Shown here one piece after another: positions 1-8,647 of a stretch of DNA of 64,000 bases. The stretch's first letter is position 1, and the number at the start of each line of letters is the position of its first letter. Under the pieces are notes generated by a model. The model saw only the letters and a list, made by a program, of their open reading frames with translations, was not told the origin of the DNA and did no database searches. Location of the stretch: assembly GCA_017416485.1 (NCBI GenBank), contig JAFQCH010000019.1, positions 1 to 64,000 on the forward strand. Reading direction: 5' to 3'. The DNA is from Clostridia bacterium (lineage in GTDB: Bacteria; Bacillota; Clostridia; Oscillospirales; Acutalibacteraceae). The position numbers and the translations under genes are program-made.

Positions 1-94
1 ATATAAAATAATTAGCAAGTGTTTAAATAATTACTATTTTTGTCTTTTTTCAAATTTCTGTATGCTCTATAATCGGAGCGAAGCGACCCTTTAA

Positions 95-124
95 TTTTGC
101 ATTTTGCATTCTTGCATTTTGCAT
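95..124. repeat. Short TTGCATT direct repeats
   Basis: The heptamer TTGCATT, usually inside ATTTTGCATT, recurs four times in about 30 bases between the hairpin at 125-160 and the window edge. It is AT-rich and non-coding. No function is visible; it may be a slippage-type repeat. Confidence 0.5.
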
Positions 125-160
125 TTACGGTTTATCGGGCTAAAGCCCGATAAACCGTAA
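125..160 (-). terminator. Hairpin after the alcohol dehydrogenase gene
   Basis: A perfect 17-bp stem (TTACGGTTTATCGGGCT and its complement, AA loop) begins five bases after the stop codon of the leftward gene at 166. It has no clean U-run on the minus strand, so it may stabilise the 3' end rather than act as a strong intrinsic terminator. Confidence 0.55.
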
Positions 161-165
161 TTTGC

Positions 166-1200
166 TTACATTTCAATTGCGATTTTAATGCAACCGTCGG
201 TACGGTTTTCGAAGACCTCATAGGCTTCTTCGATTTTTTCAAACGGATAAAAATGCGTGATCAGCGGGGTGGTATCGAGTTTGCCTTTTTCGATCAGTTG
301 CAGAATTTTGTCACAATTGCAGCCGTCCACACCGCCTGTTTTAAAGGTCAGGTTTTTGCCGTACATGTCGGGCAAAGGCAATGTCTGCGGTTTGTCATAC
401 AATGCGACAACCGTCACAATTGCATTCGGGCGGGCACACTTCCATGCGGTCTGAAATGTGTCTTCCCCGCCTGCAACTTCAATCACAACATCCGCACCGC
501 CGTGGTCGGAAACATCCTTCACAAAATTCTCCACTGCATCGGGCGTGACCGTCAGTACGGACGGATAATGCTCATGCACAAAGCGGATACGGTCTTCATC
601 CTGTTCACACACAATAATGCGTTGCGGTTTTTTGAGCAAAACACAAAGCAATGTGCAAAGTCCCGTGGGGCCTGCTCCGAGAATCAGCACGGTGTCATCC
701 TGCTTGATTTCGGAAATTTCGGTTGCCCAGTACCCCGTGGCAAGCACATCGCCCGCAAGCAATGCCTGCAAGTCTGTTACTCGCGGCGGGATTTTATTCA
801 GTCCCGTGTCTGCAAACGGCACACGCACATATTCCGCTTGCCCGCCGTCAATGCGGCAACCGAGTGCCCAACCGCCGTTCTGATCGGTGCAGTTATTGAC
901 AAAGCCGTTTTTGCAGAAAAAGCATTCGCCGCAGAACGTTTCCACATTGACCGTCACACGGTCGCCGACGGCAATGTTTTCCACCGCAGAGCCGACTTCT
1001 TCCACAATACCGACCATTTCATGACCGACCGTAACACCGGGCACGGCACGGGGAACATAACCGTGCTTAATGTGCAGATCACTCGAACAGATGCTTGCCA
1101 TGGTCACACGGACGATCGCATCACGCGGATGCAGGATTTGCGGTTTTTCCTTTTCGACAAAAGCGAACTCACCTTTTTGGATATAAGAATATGTGCGCAT
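166..1200 (-). CDS. Zinc-dependent medium-chain alcohol dehydrogenase
   Basis: A 344-residue MDR-family dehydrogenase that oxidises an alcohol or polyol with NAD(P). Visible catalytic-zinc residues are Cys38 (ICSSDLH) and His60-Glu61 (GHEMVG). The structural zinc loop has Cys90, 93, 96 and 104, and the Rossmann motif LGAGPTG lies near residues 174-180. The length is normal for the family. It is the last gene of a leftward group with trxB and superoxide reductase, which suggests shared redox control; the substrate cannot be told. Sorbitol, threonine or butanediol dehydrogenases are close alternatives. Confidence 0.85.
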   Translation of the reverse strand: MRTYSYIQKGEFAFVEKEKPQILHPRDAIVRVTMASICSSDLHIKHGYVPRAVPGVTVGHEMVGIVEEVGSAVENIAVGDRVTVNVETFCGECFFCKNGFVNNCTDQNGGWALGCRIDGGQAEYVRVPFADTGLNKIPPRVTDLQALLAGDVLATGYWATEISEIKQDDTVLILGAGPTGLCTLLCVLLKKPQRIIVCEQDEDRIRFVHEHYPSVLTVTPDAVENFVKDVSDHGGADVVIEVAGGEDTFQTAWKCARPNAIVTVVALYDKPQTLPLPDMYGKNLTFKTGGVDGCNCDKILQLIEKGKLDTTPLITHFYPFEKIEEAYEVFENRTDGCIKIAIEM

Positions 1201-1281
1201 GATTGTTCTCCGTTTTCATTATTTACCGACAGTATAGCACATCAAAACGGTAAATTCTACCAAAGAATGCGAATTTTTTTC

Positions 1282-1662
1282 TTATAATTCCTTTTTCCAA
1301 AGGCCGTGCAGATTGCAGTATGCATACACGGCAAGCGGTCTTTCGTCTGCAAGAGCAAAAACAGCACAAGGAGAACCGTCGGGAGCAAGAAGCTTGCGCT
1401 GTTCACCCTTATCCGTCACCAGTGTGATCCATGCAATGTGATGCTCAACACTCATCGGATGGGCAACCTCCCCGACCTGCACAACAATCTTGTCATGTCT
1501 GATATCAACATACGGCACATGCTTTTCGTGAGATGCATCCTGCGAACCGGGAACAAGCAGCTCCATATTCTGACCGCAGCAACGAACAGGTGCACCGCCG
1601 TCACAGATGAGGTCAACCATATTGCCGCAATGATGACAGATATAATATTTTTTCTCGTTCAT
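1282..1662 (-). CDS. dfx: Desulfoferrodoxin (superoxide reductase)
   Basis: This 126-residue protein reduces superoxide to hydrogen peroxide in anaerobes without releasing oxygen. The N-terminal rubredoxin-like Fe centre I is visible as Cys9, Cys12, Cys28 and Cys29. The catalytic Fe(His4Cys) centre II is visible as HEKH (His48), HPMSVEHH (His68, His74) and the C-terminal CNLHGLW. I chose the ATG at 1662 because AGGAG lies nine bases before it; an ATG six bases earlier is too close to that site. It sits between trxB and the alcohol dehydrogenase, and electrons would normally come from rubredoxin. Confidence 0.93.
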   Translation of the reverse strand: MNEKKYYICHHCGNMVDLICDGGAPVRCCGQNMELLVPGSQDASHEKHVPYVDIRHDKIVVQVGEVAHPMSVEHHIAWITLVTDKGEQRKLLAPDGSPCAVFALADERPLAVYAYCNLHGLWKKEL

Positions 1663-1711
1663 ACACATTCTCTCCTTTTCGTTTCAGTATTGCCGGTATT
1701 TTTGTGTTTTA

Positions 1712-2632
1712 TTACAGATTGGCAAGATATTCTTCCGCATAATGCACAGCAACCGCACCGTCGCCGACCGCCGTGACGACCTGCCGCAATACTTTCGTGC
1801 GCACATCGCCGACGGCATACACACCTTCAATATTCGTCTTCGTGCTCTCATCGGCGTTGATATAACCGCCGTCATCGAGATCGAGCACATCTTTGAACAG
1901 AGCCGTGGCGGGATTTCTGCCGATGCTGACAAACACCGCATCGCATTCGATTTCGCGGTCTTCCCCGCTGTGCACATCGCGCACTTTGATTTGCTGCAAA
2001 CGTTCTTCGCCAAGCAGTTCGACGATGTTGCTGTTCCATACAAATTCAACATTTTCGGCTTTCAGAAGCGGTTCGTGGTAGATTTTCGTGGCTTTCAGCG
2101 TATCTCTGCGGTGCACAACATACACCTTTTTTGCAAGGTGCGACAGATACAGTGCATCTGCCGCCGCCGTGTTGCCGCCGCCGACCACAACCACCGTTTT
2201 GTTTCTGTAGAAATTGCCGTCGCAGTGTGCACAATAGTGCACCCCTTTGCCCGTCAGTTGCGCTTCTCGTTCAACACCGAGCTTGCGGGGATCTGCTCCC
2301 GTTGCAACGATGACCGCTTTTGCATAAAAATCACCGTTTGCCGTTTTCACAAGTTTGACGGATTCGGAAAAATCAACACTTTTGACTTCCGTGTATTCCG
2401 TCTTTGCACCGAAACGCACAGCGCCCTGCTGCATTTTATAGCCGAGTTCAAAGCCATCGATGCCGTTTTCAAAGCCGGGATAATTGTCAATGTCTGCAGT
2501 CAGTGCCATCTGCCCGCCGACGGACATTCTTTCAATAACAAGCGTATCAAGACCGGCTCTTGCGGCATACAATGCAGCCGTATAACCTGCGGGGCCGCCG
2601 CCGATGATGAGGATATCGTATATATGCTTCAT
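1712..2632 (-). CDS. trxB: Thioredoxin reductase
   Basis: A 306-residue flavoprotein that passes electrons from NADPH through FAD to thioredoxin. The FAD motif GGGPAG is at residues 11-16, the redox-active pair CAHC at 134-137 (usually CATC in this family), and the NADPH motif GGGNTA follows. The frame stays open upstream, but the start at 2632 is set by AAAGGAGG eight bases ahead and by the MKHIYDILIIGGGPAG beginning typical of the family. It is the first gene of the leftward redox operon. Its promoter has a poor -35 box and a dyad centred near -41, suggesting activation by the divergent Crp/Fnr-type regulator. Confidence 0.95.
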   Translation of the reverse strand: MKHIYDILIIGGGPAGYTAALYAARAGLDTLVIERMSVGGQMALTADIDNYPGFENGIDGFELGYKMQQGAVRFGAKTEYTEVKSVDFSESVKLVKTANGDFYAKAVIVATGADPRKLGVEREAQLTGKGVHYCAHCDGNFYRNKTVVVVGGGNTAAADALYLSHLAKKVYVVHRRDTLKATKIYHEPLLKAENVEFVWNSNIVELLGEERLQQIKVRDVHSGEDREIECDAVFVSIGRNPATALFKDVLDLDDGGYINADESTKTNIEGVYAVGDVRTKVLRQVVTAVGDGAVAVHYAEEYLANL

Positions 2633-2690
2633 AAGAAAACCTCCTTTATCTTTCTGATTGCAGTATACCCGAAAACGAGCATTTGTTTCC

Positions 2691-2703
2691 GTGACTTTAT
2701 CAC
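2691..2703. promoter_or_regulatory. Candidate Crp/Fnr-type operator between trxB and its divergent regulator
   Basis: The dyad GTGACTTTATCAC is a perfect GTGA-N5-TCAC palindrome, close to the Crp/Fnr consensus. Its centre is about 41-42 bases upstream of the transcript start expected from the leftward -10 box at 2662-2667, which has no good -35 box. That is the class II activator position. Assignment is by inference. Confidence 0.45.
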
Positions 2704-2710
2704 AAAACGG

Positions 2711-2739
2711 TTGACTTTTTGAATAATCTTTTTTACAAT
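2711..2739 (+). promoter_or_regulatory. Sigma-A promoter for the Crp/Fnr-family gene
   Basis: TTGACT, a 17-bp spacer and TACAAT lie 33 bases upstream of the ATG at 2772. The adjacent dyad at 2691-2703 would place a bound regulator just upstream of the polymerase. Confidence 0.65.
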
Positions 2740-2771
2740 AAAAAACAGAAATCACGAAAGAAGGAAACATC

Positions 2772-3446
2772 ATGGCACGCGCTATGTTTGAACCCGTATT
2801 CAAAGAAATTTTTCCGTTCTGGGAAGAACTGAATGAAGCGGACAAGGATTTTTTATGTCGCAATTCGGTGGCAATCGGCTACCCCAAAGGCACAACGTTG
2901 CATGACGGCACGGAGTGCTCGGGTGTGTTCATGGTGCGCAGAGGAAGTCTTCGGGTATATATTTTATCCGAAGACGGAAAGGAAATCACGCTGTACCGAC
3001 TGCATGAGGGTGATATGTGCATGTTGGCGGCATCCTGCGTATTGCAGACGATCACATTCGATGTGATGATCGATGCGGAAGAAGACTGCGAATGTTTTAT
3101 TGTCAGCGGTCCCGCCTTTGCCACTATTTCCGAACAATGCGCAAATGTGAAAATTTTTGCACTTGAAACCGCTATCAGCCGTTTTTCGGATGTAATGTGG
3201 GTCATGCAGCAGATTCTGTTTATGAGCCTGGACAAAAGGCTTGCCATTTTTCTTTATGATGAAGCAACAAGATTGCAAACCAACACCCTCACACTCACAC
3301 ACGAACAGATTGCAAAGTACATGGGATCTGCGCGCGAAGTGGTGTCGCGTATGCTCAAATATTTTGCCAACGAAGGCATTGTGCAGGTGTCACGCAAAGG
3401 CATAAAGATTATTGACAAGAAAAAATTAAGGGAACTGACAAGATGA
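2772..3446 (+). CDS. Crp/Fnr-family transcriptional regulator
   Basis: A 224-residue regulator. An N-terminal cyclic-nucleotide-binding-type beta-barrel (about residues 20-125) is followed by a dimer helix and a winged helix-turn-helix near 165-215, with LTHEQIAKYMGSAREVVSR as recognition region. No N-terminal Fe-S cysteine cluster is seen; Cys29 and the pair within the sensor domain are isolated, so this is not classical Fnr. The gene is divergent from the redox operon and probably controls it. The histidine phosphatase downstream overlaps its stop by four bases, so the two are co-transcribed. Confidence 0.88.
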   Translation: MARAMFEPVFKEIFPFWEELNEADKDFLCRNSVAIGYPKGTTLHDGTECSGVFMVRRGSLRVYILSEDGKEITLYRLHEGDMCMLAASCVLQTITFDVMIDAEEDCECFIVSGPAFATISEQCANVKIFALETAISRFSDVMWVMQQILFMSLDKRLAIFLYDEATRLQTNTLTLTHEQIAKYMGSAREVVSRMLKYFANEGIVQVSRKGIKIIDKKKLRELTR

Positions 3447-4144
3447 AAGAGAATAACATTGAACTGGAATTATATCTTGTTCGCCACGGTGAATCCGTGG
3501 GCAATGCAGGACTTGTCGATGCTCTGTGCGACGACCTGAAGCATGACCCTCCCCTGACCGAAAAAGGAGAAAAACAGGCAGAACTTTTAGGCCGTTATTT
3601 TGCGGATTTCCCTTTGGATGCACTGTTTGCAAGCGGTATGCGAAGAGCCTTGCAAACGGCAGAGGCTGTGCGTTTTTATCAACCCGACAACGGAGCAAAA
3701 TCCGTACAGGTACATAAAGTTTTCACCGAATGCAACACGGGGGAAGATACCAAAGGCAGAACCATAAAAGAAATCAATCTTGACTTTCCGCAGGCGGTTT
3801 GTGCACCCGAAACGGATGCGAACAAGGGAATTATGTTCTACGGCAAAGATGACAGCGATGCGGTTTTATTGGCGCGAGGGAAAGAGGCGATCTCCTATAT
3901 CCGCCGTCACTTTTACAAGGGTGAAAAAGTGATGATTGCCGCCCATGCTGCTTTCAACACATTTATGCTGTATGCCGCACTGGGGCTTTCGCATGAGCAG
4001 ATTTTTGACCCGTCTTTCTACAACACGGGCATCACAAAAATCATTTTTTTCAAGGAAGGCACAGGCAAATTCGGAGATGTGCATCTGGAATACATGAACA
4101 GTGTTCCGCATCTTGTTACCGAATATCTTGATATAAAATACTAA
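3443..4144 (+). CDS. Histidine phosphatase family protein
   Basis: A 233-residue phosphoglycerate-mutase-like phosphatase. The phospho-acceptor motif LVRHGES is at residues 12-18 and the second histidine is in MIAAHAAFNTFM near residue 175. Members hydrolyse or transfer phosphate on small metabolites. It starts inside the stop codon of the upstream regulator gene (ATGA overlap), implying translational coupling. The substrate is unknown. Confidence 0.85.
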   Translation: MKENNIELELYLVRHGESVGNAGLVDALCDDLKHDPPLTEKGEKQAELLGRYFADFPLDALFASGMRRALQTAEAVRFYQPDNGAKSVQVHKVFTECNTGEDTKGRTIKEINLDFPQAVCAPETDANKGIMFYGKDDSDAVLLARGKEAISYIRRHFYKGEKVMIAAHAAFNTFMLYAALGLSHEQIFDPSFYNTGITKIIFFKEGTGKFGDVHLEYMNSVPHLVTEYLDIKY

Positions 4145-4207
4145 AAAAAATGATAAACAGCCGCTGAAAGGGCAATATAAAAACAGTTCTTTCAGAGGTG
4201 ACAAAAT

Positions 4208-5503
4208 ATGGAATCCGTTTGGAAAAAAGATGTTTCTTTTCCTTCTTTTCCCACTTTGCAAGGTGACAAAAAGACCGATGTGCTCATTATCGGCGGCGGC
4301 ATTGCAGGGATTCTGACCGCATACTTTTTAAAGCAAAAAGGGATTGACTGCATGCTGCTTGAAAAAGACCGCTTATGCAGTGTTACAACCTGCAACACGA
4401 CCGCAAAAATCACGGCACAGCATGGTTTTATTTATGATAAAATCATACGGAAATACGGCATTGAAAATGCAAAGAAATATTTGCAGGCAAACACAAAGGC
4501 GCTCGAAATGTACAGACAAATGAGCCTTGACATTGATTGCGATTTTGAAACCAAAGACAATGTTGTTTACACCTGTAACAATCGTCAGAAGGCTGAAAAA
4601 GAAATGCGTGCACTTGAAGCAATCGGGGCAGATGTCGTGTTTTTTGAGCAGGGAAACATCCCGATTCGCACCGACGGTGCGGTATGTTTGAAAAATCAGG
4701 CGCAGTTTCATCCTTTGAAATTCTTGTCTGCAATCTGCAAAGATCTGCCCGTGTATGAACACAGCTTTGTGCGTGAAATGATCGGCAATACCGCCGTGAC
4801 AGACAACGGCAGGGTGCAAGCCTCGCATGTAATCATTACCACACACTTTCCGTTTATCAACAAACACGGGTTATTTCCCCTCAAATTGTATCAGCATCGT
4901 TCTTATGTGATCGCACTTGAAAATGCAAAACCAACCGATGCTATGTATGCGGATGAAGCCGACAAAGGTTTTTCTTTCCGAACTTACAAAGACCTGCTGT
5001 TGCTGGGCGGCGGTGACCACAGGACAGGAAAAAACGGCGGTGCATGGCAGGAATTGCGTAATTTTGCCGCTGAAAAATATCCGCAGGCAACGGAAAAATT
5101 CTGCTGGGCAACGCAGGACTGCATGTCACTGGACGGCTTGCCTTATATCGGGAAATACGGCAAAACAACGCACAATCTTTATACCGCAACGGGGTTCAAC
5201 AAATGGGGCATGACGAGTGCCATGATTGCGGCACATCTGCTGTGCGATGCCGTGCAGGAAAAAGAAAACGACTTTGCTTCCCTGTTTTCGCCGTCAAGAA
5301 GCATGTTGCACGGCCAATTGCTCATCAATACGGCAGAAACCTTTGCGGATTATTTACTGCCGACAACAAGACGCTGTCCGCATCTTGGCTGCGCACTGCG
5401 GTGGAACCGCTATGAGCATTCGTGGGACTGCCCGTGTCACGGTTCGCGGTTTGATAAAAACGGAAAATTGCTTGACAATCCCGCAAACGGAAATTTAAAA
5501 TAA
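4208..5503 (+). CDS. FAD-dependent oxidoreductase with C-terminal Rieske [2Fe-2S] domain
   Basis: A 431-residue soluble flavoprotein. The Rossmann motif IIGGGIAGILTAYFL is near residues 24-38, a DAO-type fold follows, and the C-terminal Rieske ligands are CPHLGC and CPCHGSRF. This two-domain arrangement is common in Firmicutes and its physiological electron acceptor is unknown. The Rieske part ends soon after the second ligand pair, a little shorter than usual, but the cluster ligands are complete. It has its own Shine-Dalgarno (AGAGGTG) and may belong to the upstream operon. Confidence 0.85.
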   Translation: MESVWKKDVSFPSFPTLQGDKKTDVLIIGGGIAGILTAYFLKQKGIDCMLLEKDRLCSVTTCNTTAKITAQHGFIYDKIIRKYGIENAKKYLQANTKALEMYRQMSLDIDCDFETKDNVVYTCNNRQKAEKEMRALEAIGADVVFFEQGNIPIRTDGAVCLKNQAQFHPLKFLSAICKDLPVYEHSFVREMIGNTAVTDNGRVQASHVIITTHFPFINKHGLFPLKLYQHRSYVIALENAKPTDAMYADEADKGFSFRTYKDLLLLGGGDHRTGKNGGAWQELRNFAAEKYPQATEKFCWATQDCMSLDGLPYIGKYGKTTHNLYTATGFNKWGMTSAMIAAHLLCDAVQEKENDFASLFSPSRSMLHGQLLINTAETFADYLLPTTRRCPHLGCALRWNRYEHSWDCPCHGSRFDKNGKLLDNPANGNLK

Positions 5504-5568
5504 AACTGCCTGCAAAACAGAGTCGATAAGAATCACCTTCCTGCATATACTATCAGTGAGGTGATCAT

Positions 5569-5799
5569 ATGGACGACTTGCAAAGCAAGAAAAACAAAAA
5601 AGAACAGCCGTCTGCTGCTGTCAGCGACTCCGATATTCCGTCCGTGCGGTTTTTCCGTGAGCAACTGCTTGCATCCTCACAGATTGAAAAACCCGTAACG
5701 GATGTTTATGATATATTTGACAACGACCTGGCAAGAGACAACATGGAAAACGACATGACCGATTCCGAAATTGAGGAAATGCACCATCTCTGGCCGTAA
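5569..5799 (+). CDS. Small acidic hypothetical protein
   Basis: A 76-residue hydrophilic protein preceded by GTGAGGTGATCAT. It is rich in Asp and Glu, with a Lys-rich start and a C-terminus containing IEEMHHLWP. There are no membrane segments or cysteines. I do not recognise a family. The real start is supported by the good ribosome site, and the gene ends nine bases before the 221-bp inverted-repeat element. Confidence 0.6.
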   Translation: MDDLQSKKNKKEQPSAAVSDSDIPSVRFFREQLLASSQIEKPVTDVYDIFDNDLARDNMENDMTDSEIEEMHHLWP

Positions 5800-5808
5800 C
5801 ACAAACCG

Positions 5809-6029
5809 GGGGCTGTTGCATTTAGCGCAGACCAAAAAGAAAGAATAAAAAAGCAGATGCTCTTAGGCTGATGTCGCTTAAGAACATCTGTTTTTATGAT
5901 TTATAATCCGCAAATAAGGAACATAAAAACGCTATTTTTCTTTTTTAGCCATTTTTTCGCCCTCTCGCGGTATCCGCATACAGCTTCGGGGCGAAGAAAA
6001 TGCCTTCTGCATCTAAATGCAACAGCCCC
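5809..6029. mobile_element. Inverted-repeat element, copy A (MITE-like or structured RNA element)
   Basis: A 221-bp unit bounded by perfect 17-bp terminal inverted repeats GGGGCTGTTGCATTTAG. Inside are a hairpin with a 12-bp arm (CAGATGCTCTTA and its near complement) and a second hairpin, minus-strand TTCGCCC pairing with GGGCGAA, capped by GTATGCGGATAC. A T-run follows. A second copy at 35042-35268 keeps the ends and second hairpin while the first hairpin differs in sequence. It encodes no convincing protein and has no clear target duplication. It fills the gap between the small acidic gene and the sigma factor and could also terminate transcription. Confidence 0.75.
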
Positions 6030-6037
6030 TTTTTTTG

Positions 6038-6066
6038 TTGACAGATAAAATGATATTTTTTATAAT
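6038..6066 (+). promoter_or_regulatory. Sigma-A promoter for the ECF sigma operon
   Basis: TTGACA, a 17-bp spacer and TATAAT, a full consensus match, begin nine bases after the inverted-repeat element ends. The leader to the ATG at 6147 is about 75 bases. The element may have brought or preserved this promoter. Confidence 0.8.
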
Positions 6067-6146
6067 TTATTTGAAAATAAGTAAGACTTTTTTGCGTTTT
6101 TTTCGTTAAAGAAGTGCAAGGCAATTGCACAGAAAGGGGTGTTTGC

Positions 6147-6701
6147 ATGGACAAGGGCAACGAATTGTACCGTCGGTTTTTGCAGGGTGACAAAGAGGCA
6201 TTGGGAGAGCTTGTTAGTCTTTACAACGAAAGACTGATTTTGTTTTTATACGGGTTTGTACACGATATTTCCGCCGCCGAAGACCTTGCCGCCGACACAT
6301 TCTTTTATTTACTTGTCAGAAAACCTTCTTTCAGGCAGGAAGCAGCCTTTAAGACATGGCTGTTTCGCATTGCCAAAAACAAGGCGATCGACTTTTTGCG
6401 AAAACAAAAGAAATATCCGGAGATTTCTTTGGAAGACGCAAGCGATCTGCCGGATTCCGATCTGCCCGAAACACGGCTTTTGCAGGTAGAACGAAACCGA
6501 AAACTGTATTCTGCCCTGCAAACGCTGCCGCAACAGTATCGCACGGTTCTGCAGCTTTTGTATTTTGAAGAAATGACCTATAAGCAAGCGGGCGCGGTGC
6601 TGAAAATGAGCGAAAAGCAGATTCGGAACCTGTCTTACAACGCAAGGAATTCTTTAAAAGAAGCCTGCAAAAAGGAGGGCATTGAAAATGCGTTCGAATG
6701 A
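6147..6701 (+). CDS. ECF-type RNA polymerase sigma factor
   Basis: A 184-residue sigma-70 family protein. Region 2 is seen in GFVHDISAAEDLAADTFF and FKTWLFRIAKNKAIDFLR, and region 4 in LPQQYRTVLQLLYFEEMTYK with helix-turn-helix near residues 130-175. The ATG at 6147 follows AAAGGGG at good spacing. The next gene overlaps its end by 14 bases and encodes a membrane protein that is probably its anti-sigma factor. It likely responds to an envelope signal. Confidence 0.9.
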   Translation: MDKGNELYRRFLQGDKEALGELVSLYNERLILFLYGFVHDISAAEDLAADTFFYLLVRKPSFRQEAAFKTWLFRIAKNKAIDFLRKQKKYPEISLEDASDLPDSDLPETRLLQVERNRKLYSALQTLPQQYRTVLQLLYFEEMTYKQAGAVLKMSEKQIRNLSYNARNSLKEACKKEGIENAFE

Positions 6702-7665
6702 AGAACAAACGAAACTCATTTTGGAAAAATATGAAAATCACAAAACGGAAAAAAGAAAACACATAAAAGATATTTCTGCTGCATTTTCCGTTGCTTTATG
6801 CCTTGTGCTTGCCGTGTATGCTTCTGTTTTTGTTCAGGAAAAAAAACAAAAAGCGTTTTGGGATAAACTGTCCGGAAATATAGTTGTTTATTCTGATGTC
6901 GAAGTCACACAAACATCAGAGCAAGCAAACCAAACAGAAAACGGTGTGTATATTCCTGAAATCAGAATCGAGCCTGTTGAAGAAAATGTGATGGCGGATA
7001 TGCTTGCCATGGTCGTATATAACAGCAGAGTCTATGTCGGTGCTTATCAGTGGGACAATCCCATGCCCTATATCGAAAATGCAGAATTATTGGGAGAATA
7101 TGTCGGCACGGGCAACAACAAAATCACCTGTTGGTCGGATGAAAAGGACTACGAAGGGCAGTTTGCATCCAACACTCCGTATAATTTTTACACGGTCAAG
7201 GGATATGACCCCGTTTTTCGTCTTGCCGCCGTGATGGATTTTGAGGACGGAAAGGAAATTATGTTTTTTGACTGCCTGAACGGGATATGGTTGCATACGG
7301 GTGCGGATTTATATGAAAATCTGCTGCACATCACGGGCAATTACAACACCGTTTTGTATCAGCTGCATGAGGATTGGGATTACGGAAAAGGCAACTATAA
7401 AACGCTTTCCGCAGTTTCAGAGGAAGATATTGCAGCCTTTGTTGAAGCACTGAAAACAGGGCCCTTTGTTGATTTTTCGGAAGATATCGAATCGAGAAAC
7501 AAGCTGTATGACGGCAGGCAGGCACATCTGTTTTTTCAGATGCACGACGGCACGACCGTTGGCATGCGGCTGCTCGAGGGCGGTTATGTCAGCTTCAGAG
7601 GAACAAGTGCGTATGTGTATATGCCGGGTGAAATATTTGATGTGATTTTCAACGCAACAACATGA
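6688..7665 (+). CDS. Membrane-anchored protein, probable cognate anti-sigma factor
   Basis: A 325-residue protein with a short charged cytoplasmic N-terminus (residues 1-30), one membrane segment (about 31-52, AAFSVALCLVLAVYASVFV) and a large extracellular region of about 270 residues. The ATG at 6688 lies inside the sigma gene, eight bases after AAAGGAGGG. I do not recognise the outer domain. Overlap with the sigma gene and the topology fit an anti-sigma role, but the short cytoplasmic part has no obvious zinc HxxxCxxC motif, so this is inference. Confidence 0.7.
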   Translation: MRSNEEQTKLILEKYENHKTEKRKHIKDISAAFSVALCLVLAVYASVFVQEKKQKAFWDKLSGNIVVYSDVEVTQTSEQANQTENGVYIPEIRIEPVEENVMADMLAMVVYNSRVYVGAYQWDNPMPYIENAELLGEYVGTGNNKITCWSDEKDYEGQFASNTPYNFYTVKGYDPVFRLAAVMDFEDGKEIMFFDCLNGIWLHTGADLYENLLHITGNYNTVLYQLHEDWDYGKGNYKTLSAVSEEDIAAFVEALKTGPFVDFSEDIESRNKLYDGRQAHLFFQMHDGTTVGMRLLEGGYVSFRGTSAYVYMPGEIFDVIFNATT

Positions 7666-7681
7666 TTTAAAGATAAAAAAT

Positions 7682-7707
7682 AAAGCCTGCCAAGATCGGC
7701 AGGCTTT
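7682..7707. terminator. Bidirectional terminator between convergent genes
   Basis: AAAGCCTGCC and GGCAGGCTTT form a 10-bp stem with a six-base loop, followed by a T-rich run, between the anti-sigma gene and the PAP2 gene. Confidence 0.85.
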
Positions 7708-7723
7708 GTTTTATGTTCTGCAA

Positions 7724-8647
7724 TTATGCTTTTTTAAGACCTTTGATTTTTTCTGCAAGGTCAAAGTCGCGAAGGGCGGGCTTGTTTTCGATTGCATTGG
7801 TGATCGCCTTCATGATAAAATATGCAAGGAAAGCTGCAAAGGTACCGACGATAACACCGGCAACAACGTCCGTGAAATAGTGGACACACAGATACAGTCT
7901 TGTGAAGCCGACGATGGCTGCAAGGGTCGGGAAAATCCATGCGATCTTCTTCTTTTTCATGCTCAGGAACAGTGCAACACCCATTTCAAAAGCACAGGTG
8001 GTGTGACCGCTGGGGAAGGAGTTGTCGCTTTCGACGTGAGCCCCTGCAAAGTTATACCAGGACATAAACAGCGGATCCTCGGAAAGAGAAACGTAAGGAC
8101 GGACACGGCCGCAGACATTCTTGAGAATGACATTGGTGAACAGTGTGCCGAGCACGATTGCAAAGGCAACGGTGATACCGACACGGCGGGTTTTCTTGAA
8201 GAAGCACATGATCACGCAGGCAACAAGCAACGGAATGGCAACTTCACTGTCACCGAGATGCGTCAGGGTGCTGACAACAACATTCATCACTTCGCTGTGA
8301 AGCTTGGTAACGGCAGTGAAAACGGCATAGTCAATTTTGGGGAATGTCTTGTCAAGCCATCTGCCGATGGTGTTGCCCTTGAACACTTCTTCACCGTCAC
8401 CGGCTTCGTCTGCACCGGTGGTGAGGATTGCGTCACCGTCGGAAACTTCTTCTTTTGCAATTTCGTCACCGTCGGTCACGGCACCGTCTGCGGGATTCTG
8501 CATAACATACAGAACAGCATCGGTGTTGACTTCGTCGGCAGCACTTGTTTCCTGTGCGCTGACAGGGAAAGCAAAGAGCATGCACAGCATGGTCATAACA
8601 AGCATCAGTGCATACAATTTTTGATTTTGATTCTGATTCTTTCTCAT
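7724..8647 (-). CDS. PAP2-family membrane phosphatase
   Basis: A 307-residue protein with an N-terminal signal segment (residues 10-32), an acidic linker and a multi-span PAP2 domain. The three phosphatase motifs are present: KNVCGRVRP, PSGH and a C-terminal His in FTRLYLCVHYFTDV. Members remove phosphate from lipid substrates such as undecaprenyl pyrophosphate or phosphatidic acid on the outer face of the membrane. The acidic linker of about 70 residues between signal and domain is longer than usual. It stands alone. Confidence 0.88.
   Translation of the reverse strand: MRKNQNQNQKLYALMLVMTMLCMLFAFPVSAQETSAADEVNTDAVLYVMQNPADGAVTDGDEIAKEEVSDGDAILTTGADEAGDGEEVFKGNTIGRWLDKTFPKIDYAVFTAVTKLHSEVMNVVVSTLTHLGDSEVAIPLLVACVIMCFFKKTRRVGITVAFAIVLGTLFTNVILKNVCGRVRPYVSLSEDPLFMSWYNFAGAHVESDNSFPSGHTTCAFEMGVALFLSMKKKKIAWIFPTLAAIVGFTRLYLCVHYFTDVVAGVIVGTFAAFLAYFIMKAITNAIENKPALRDFDLAEKIKGLKKA

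Noticed and set aside
2633..2863. Seventy-seven extra codons upstream of trxB
   Set aside because: They cross the divergent promoter and the regulator's start, and AAAGGAGG with the usual MKHIYDIL start sits at 2632.
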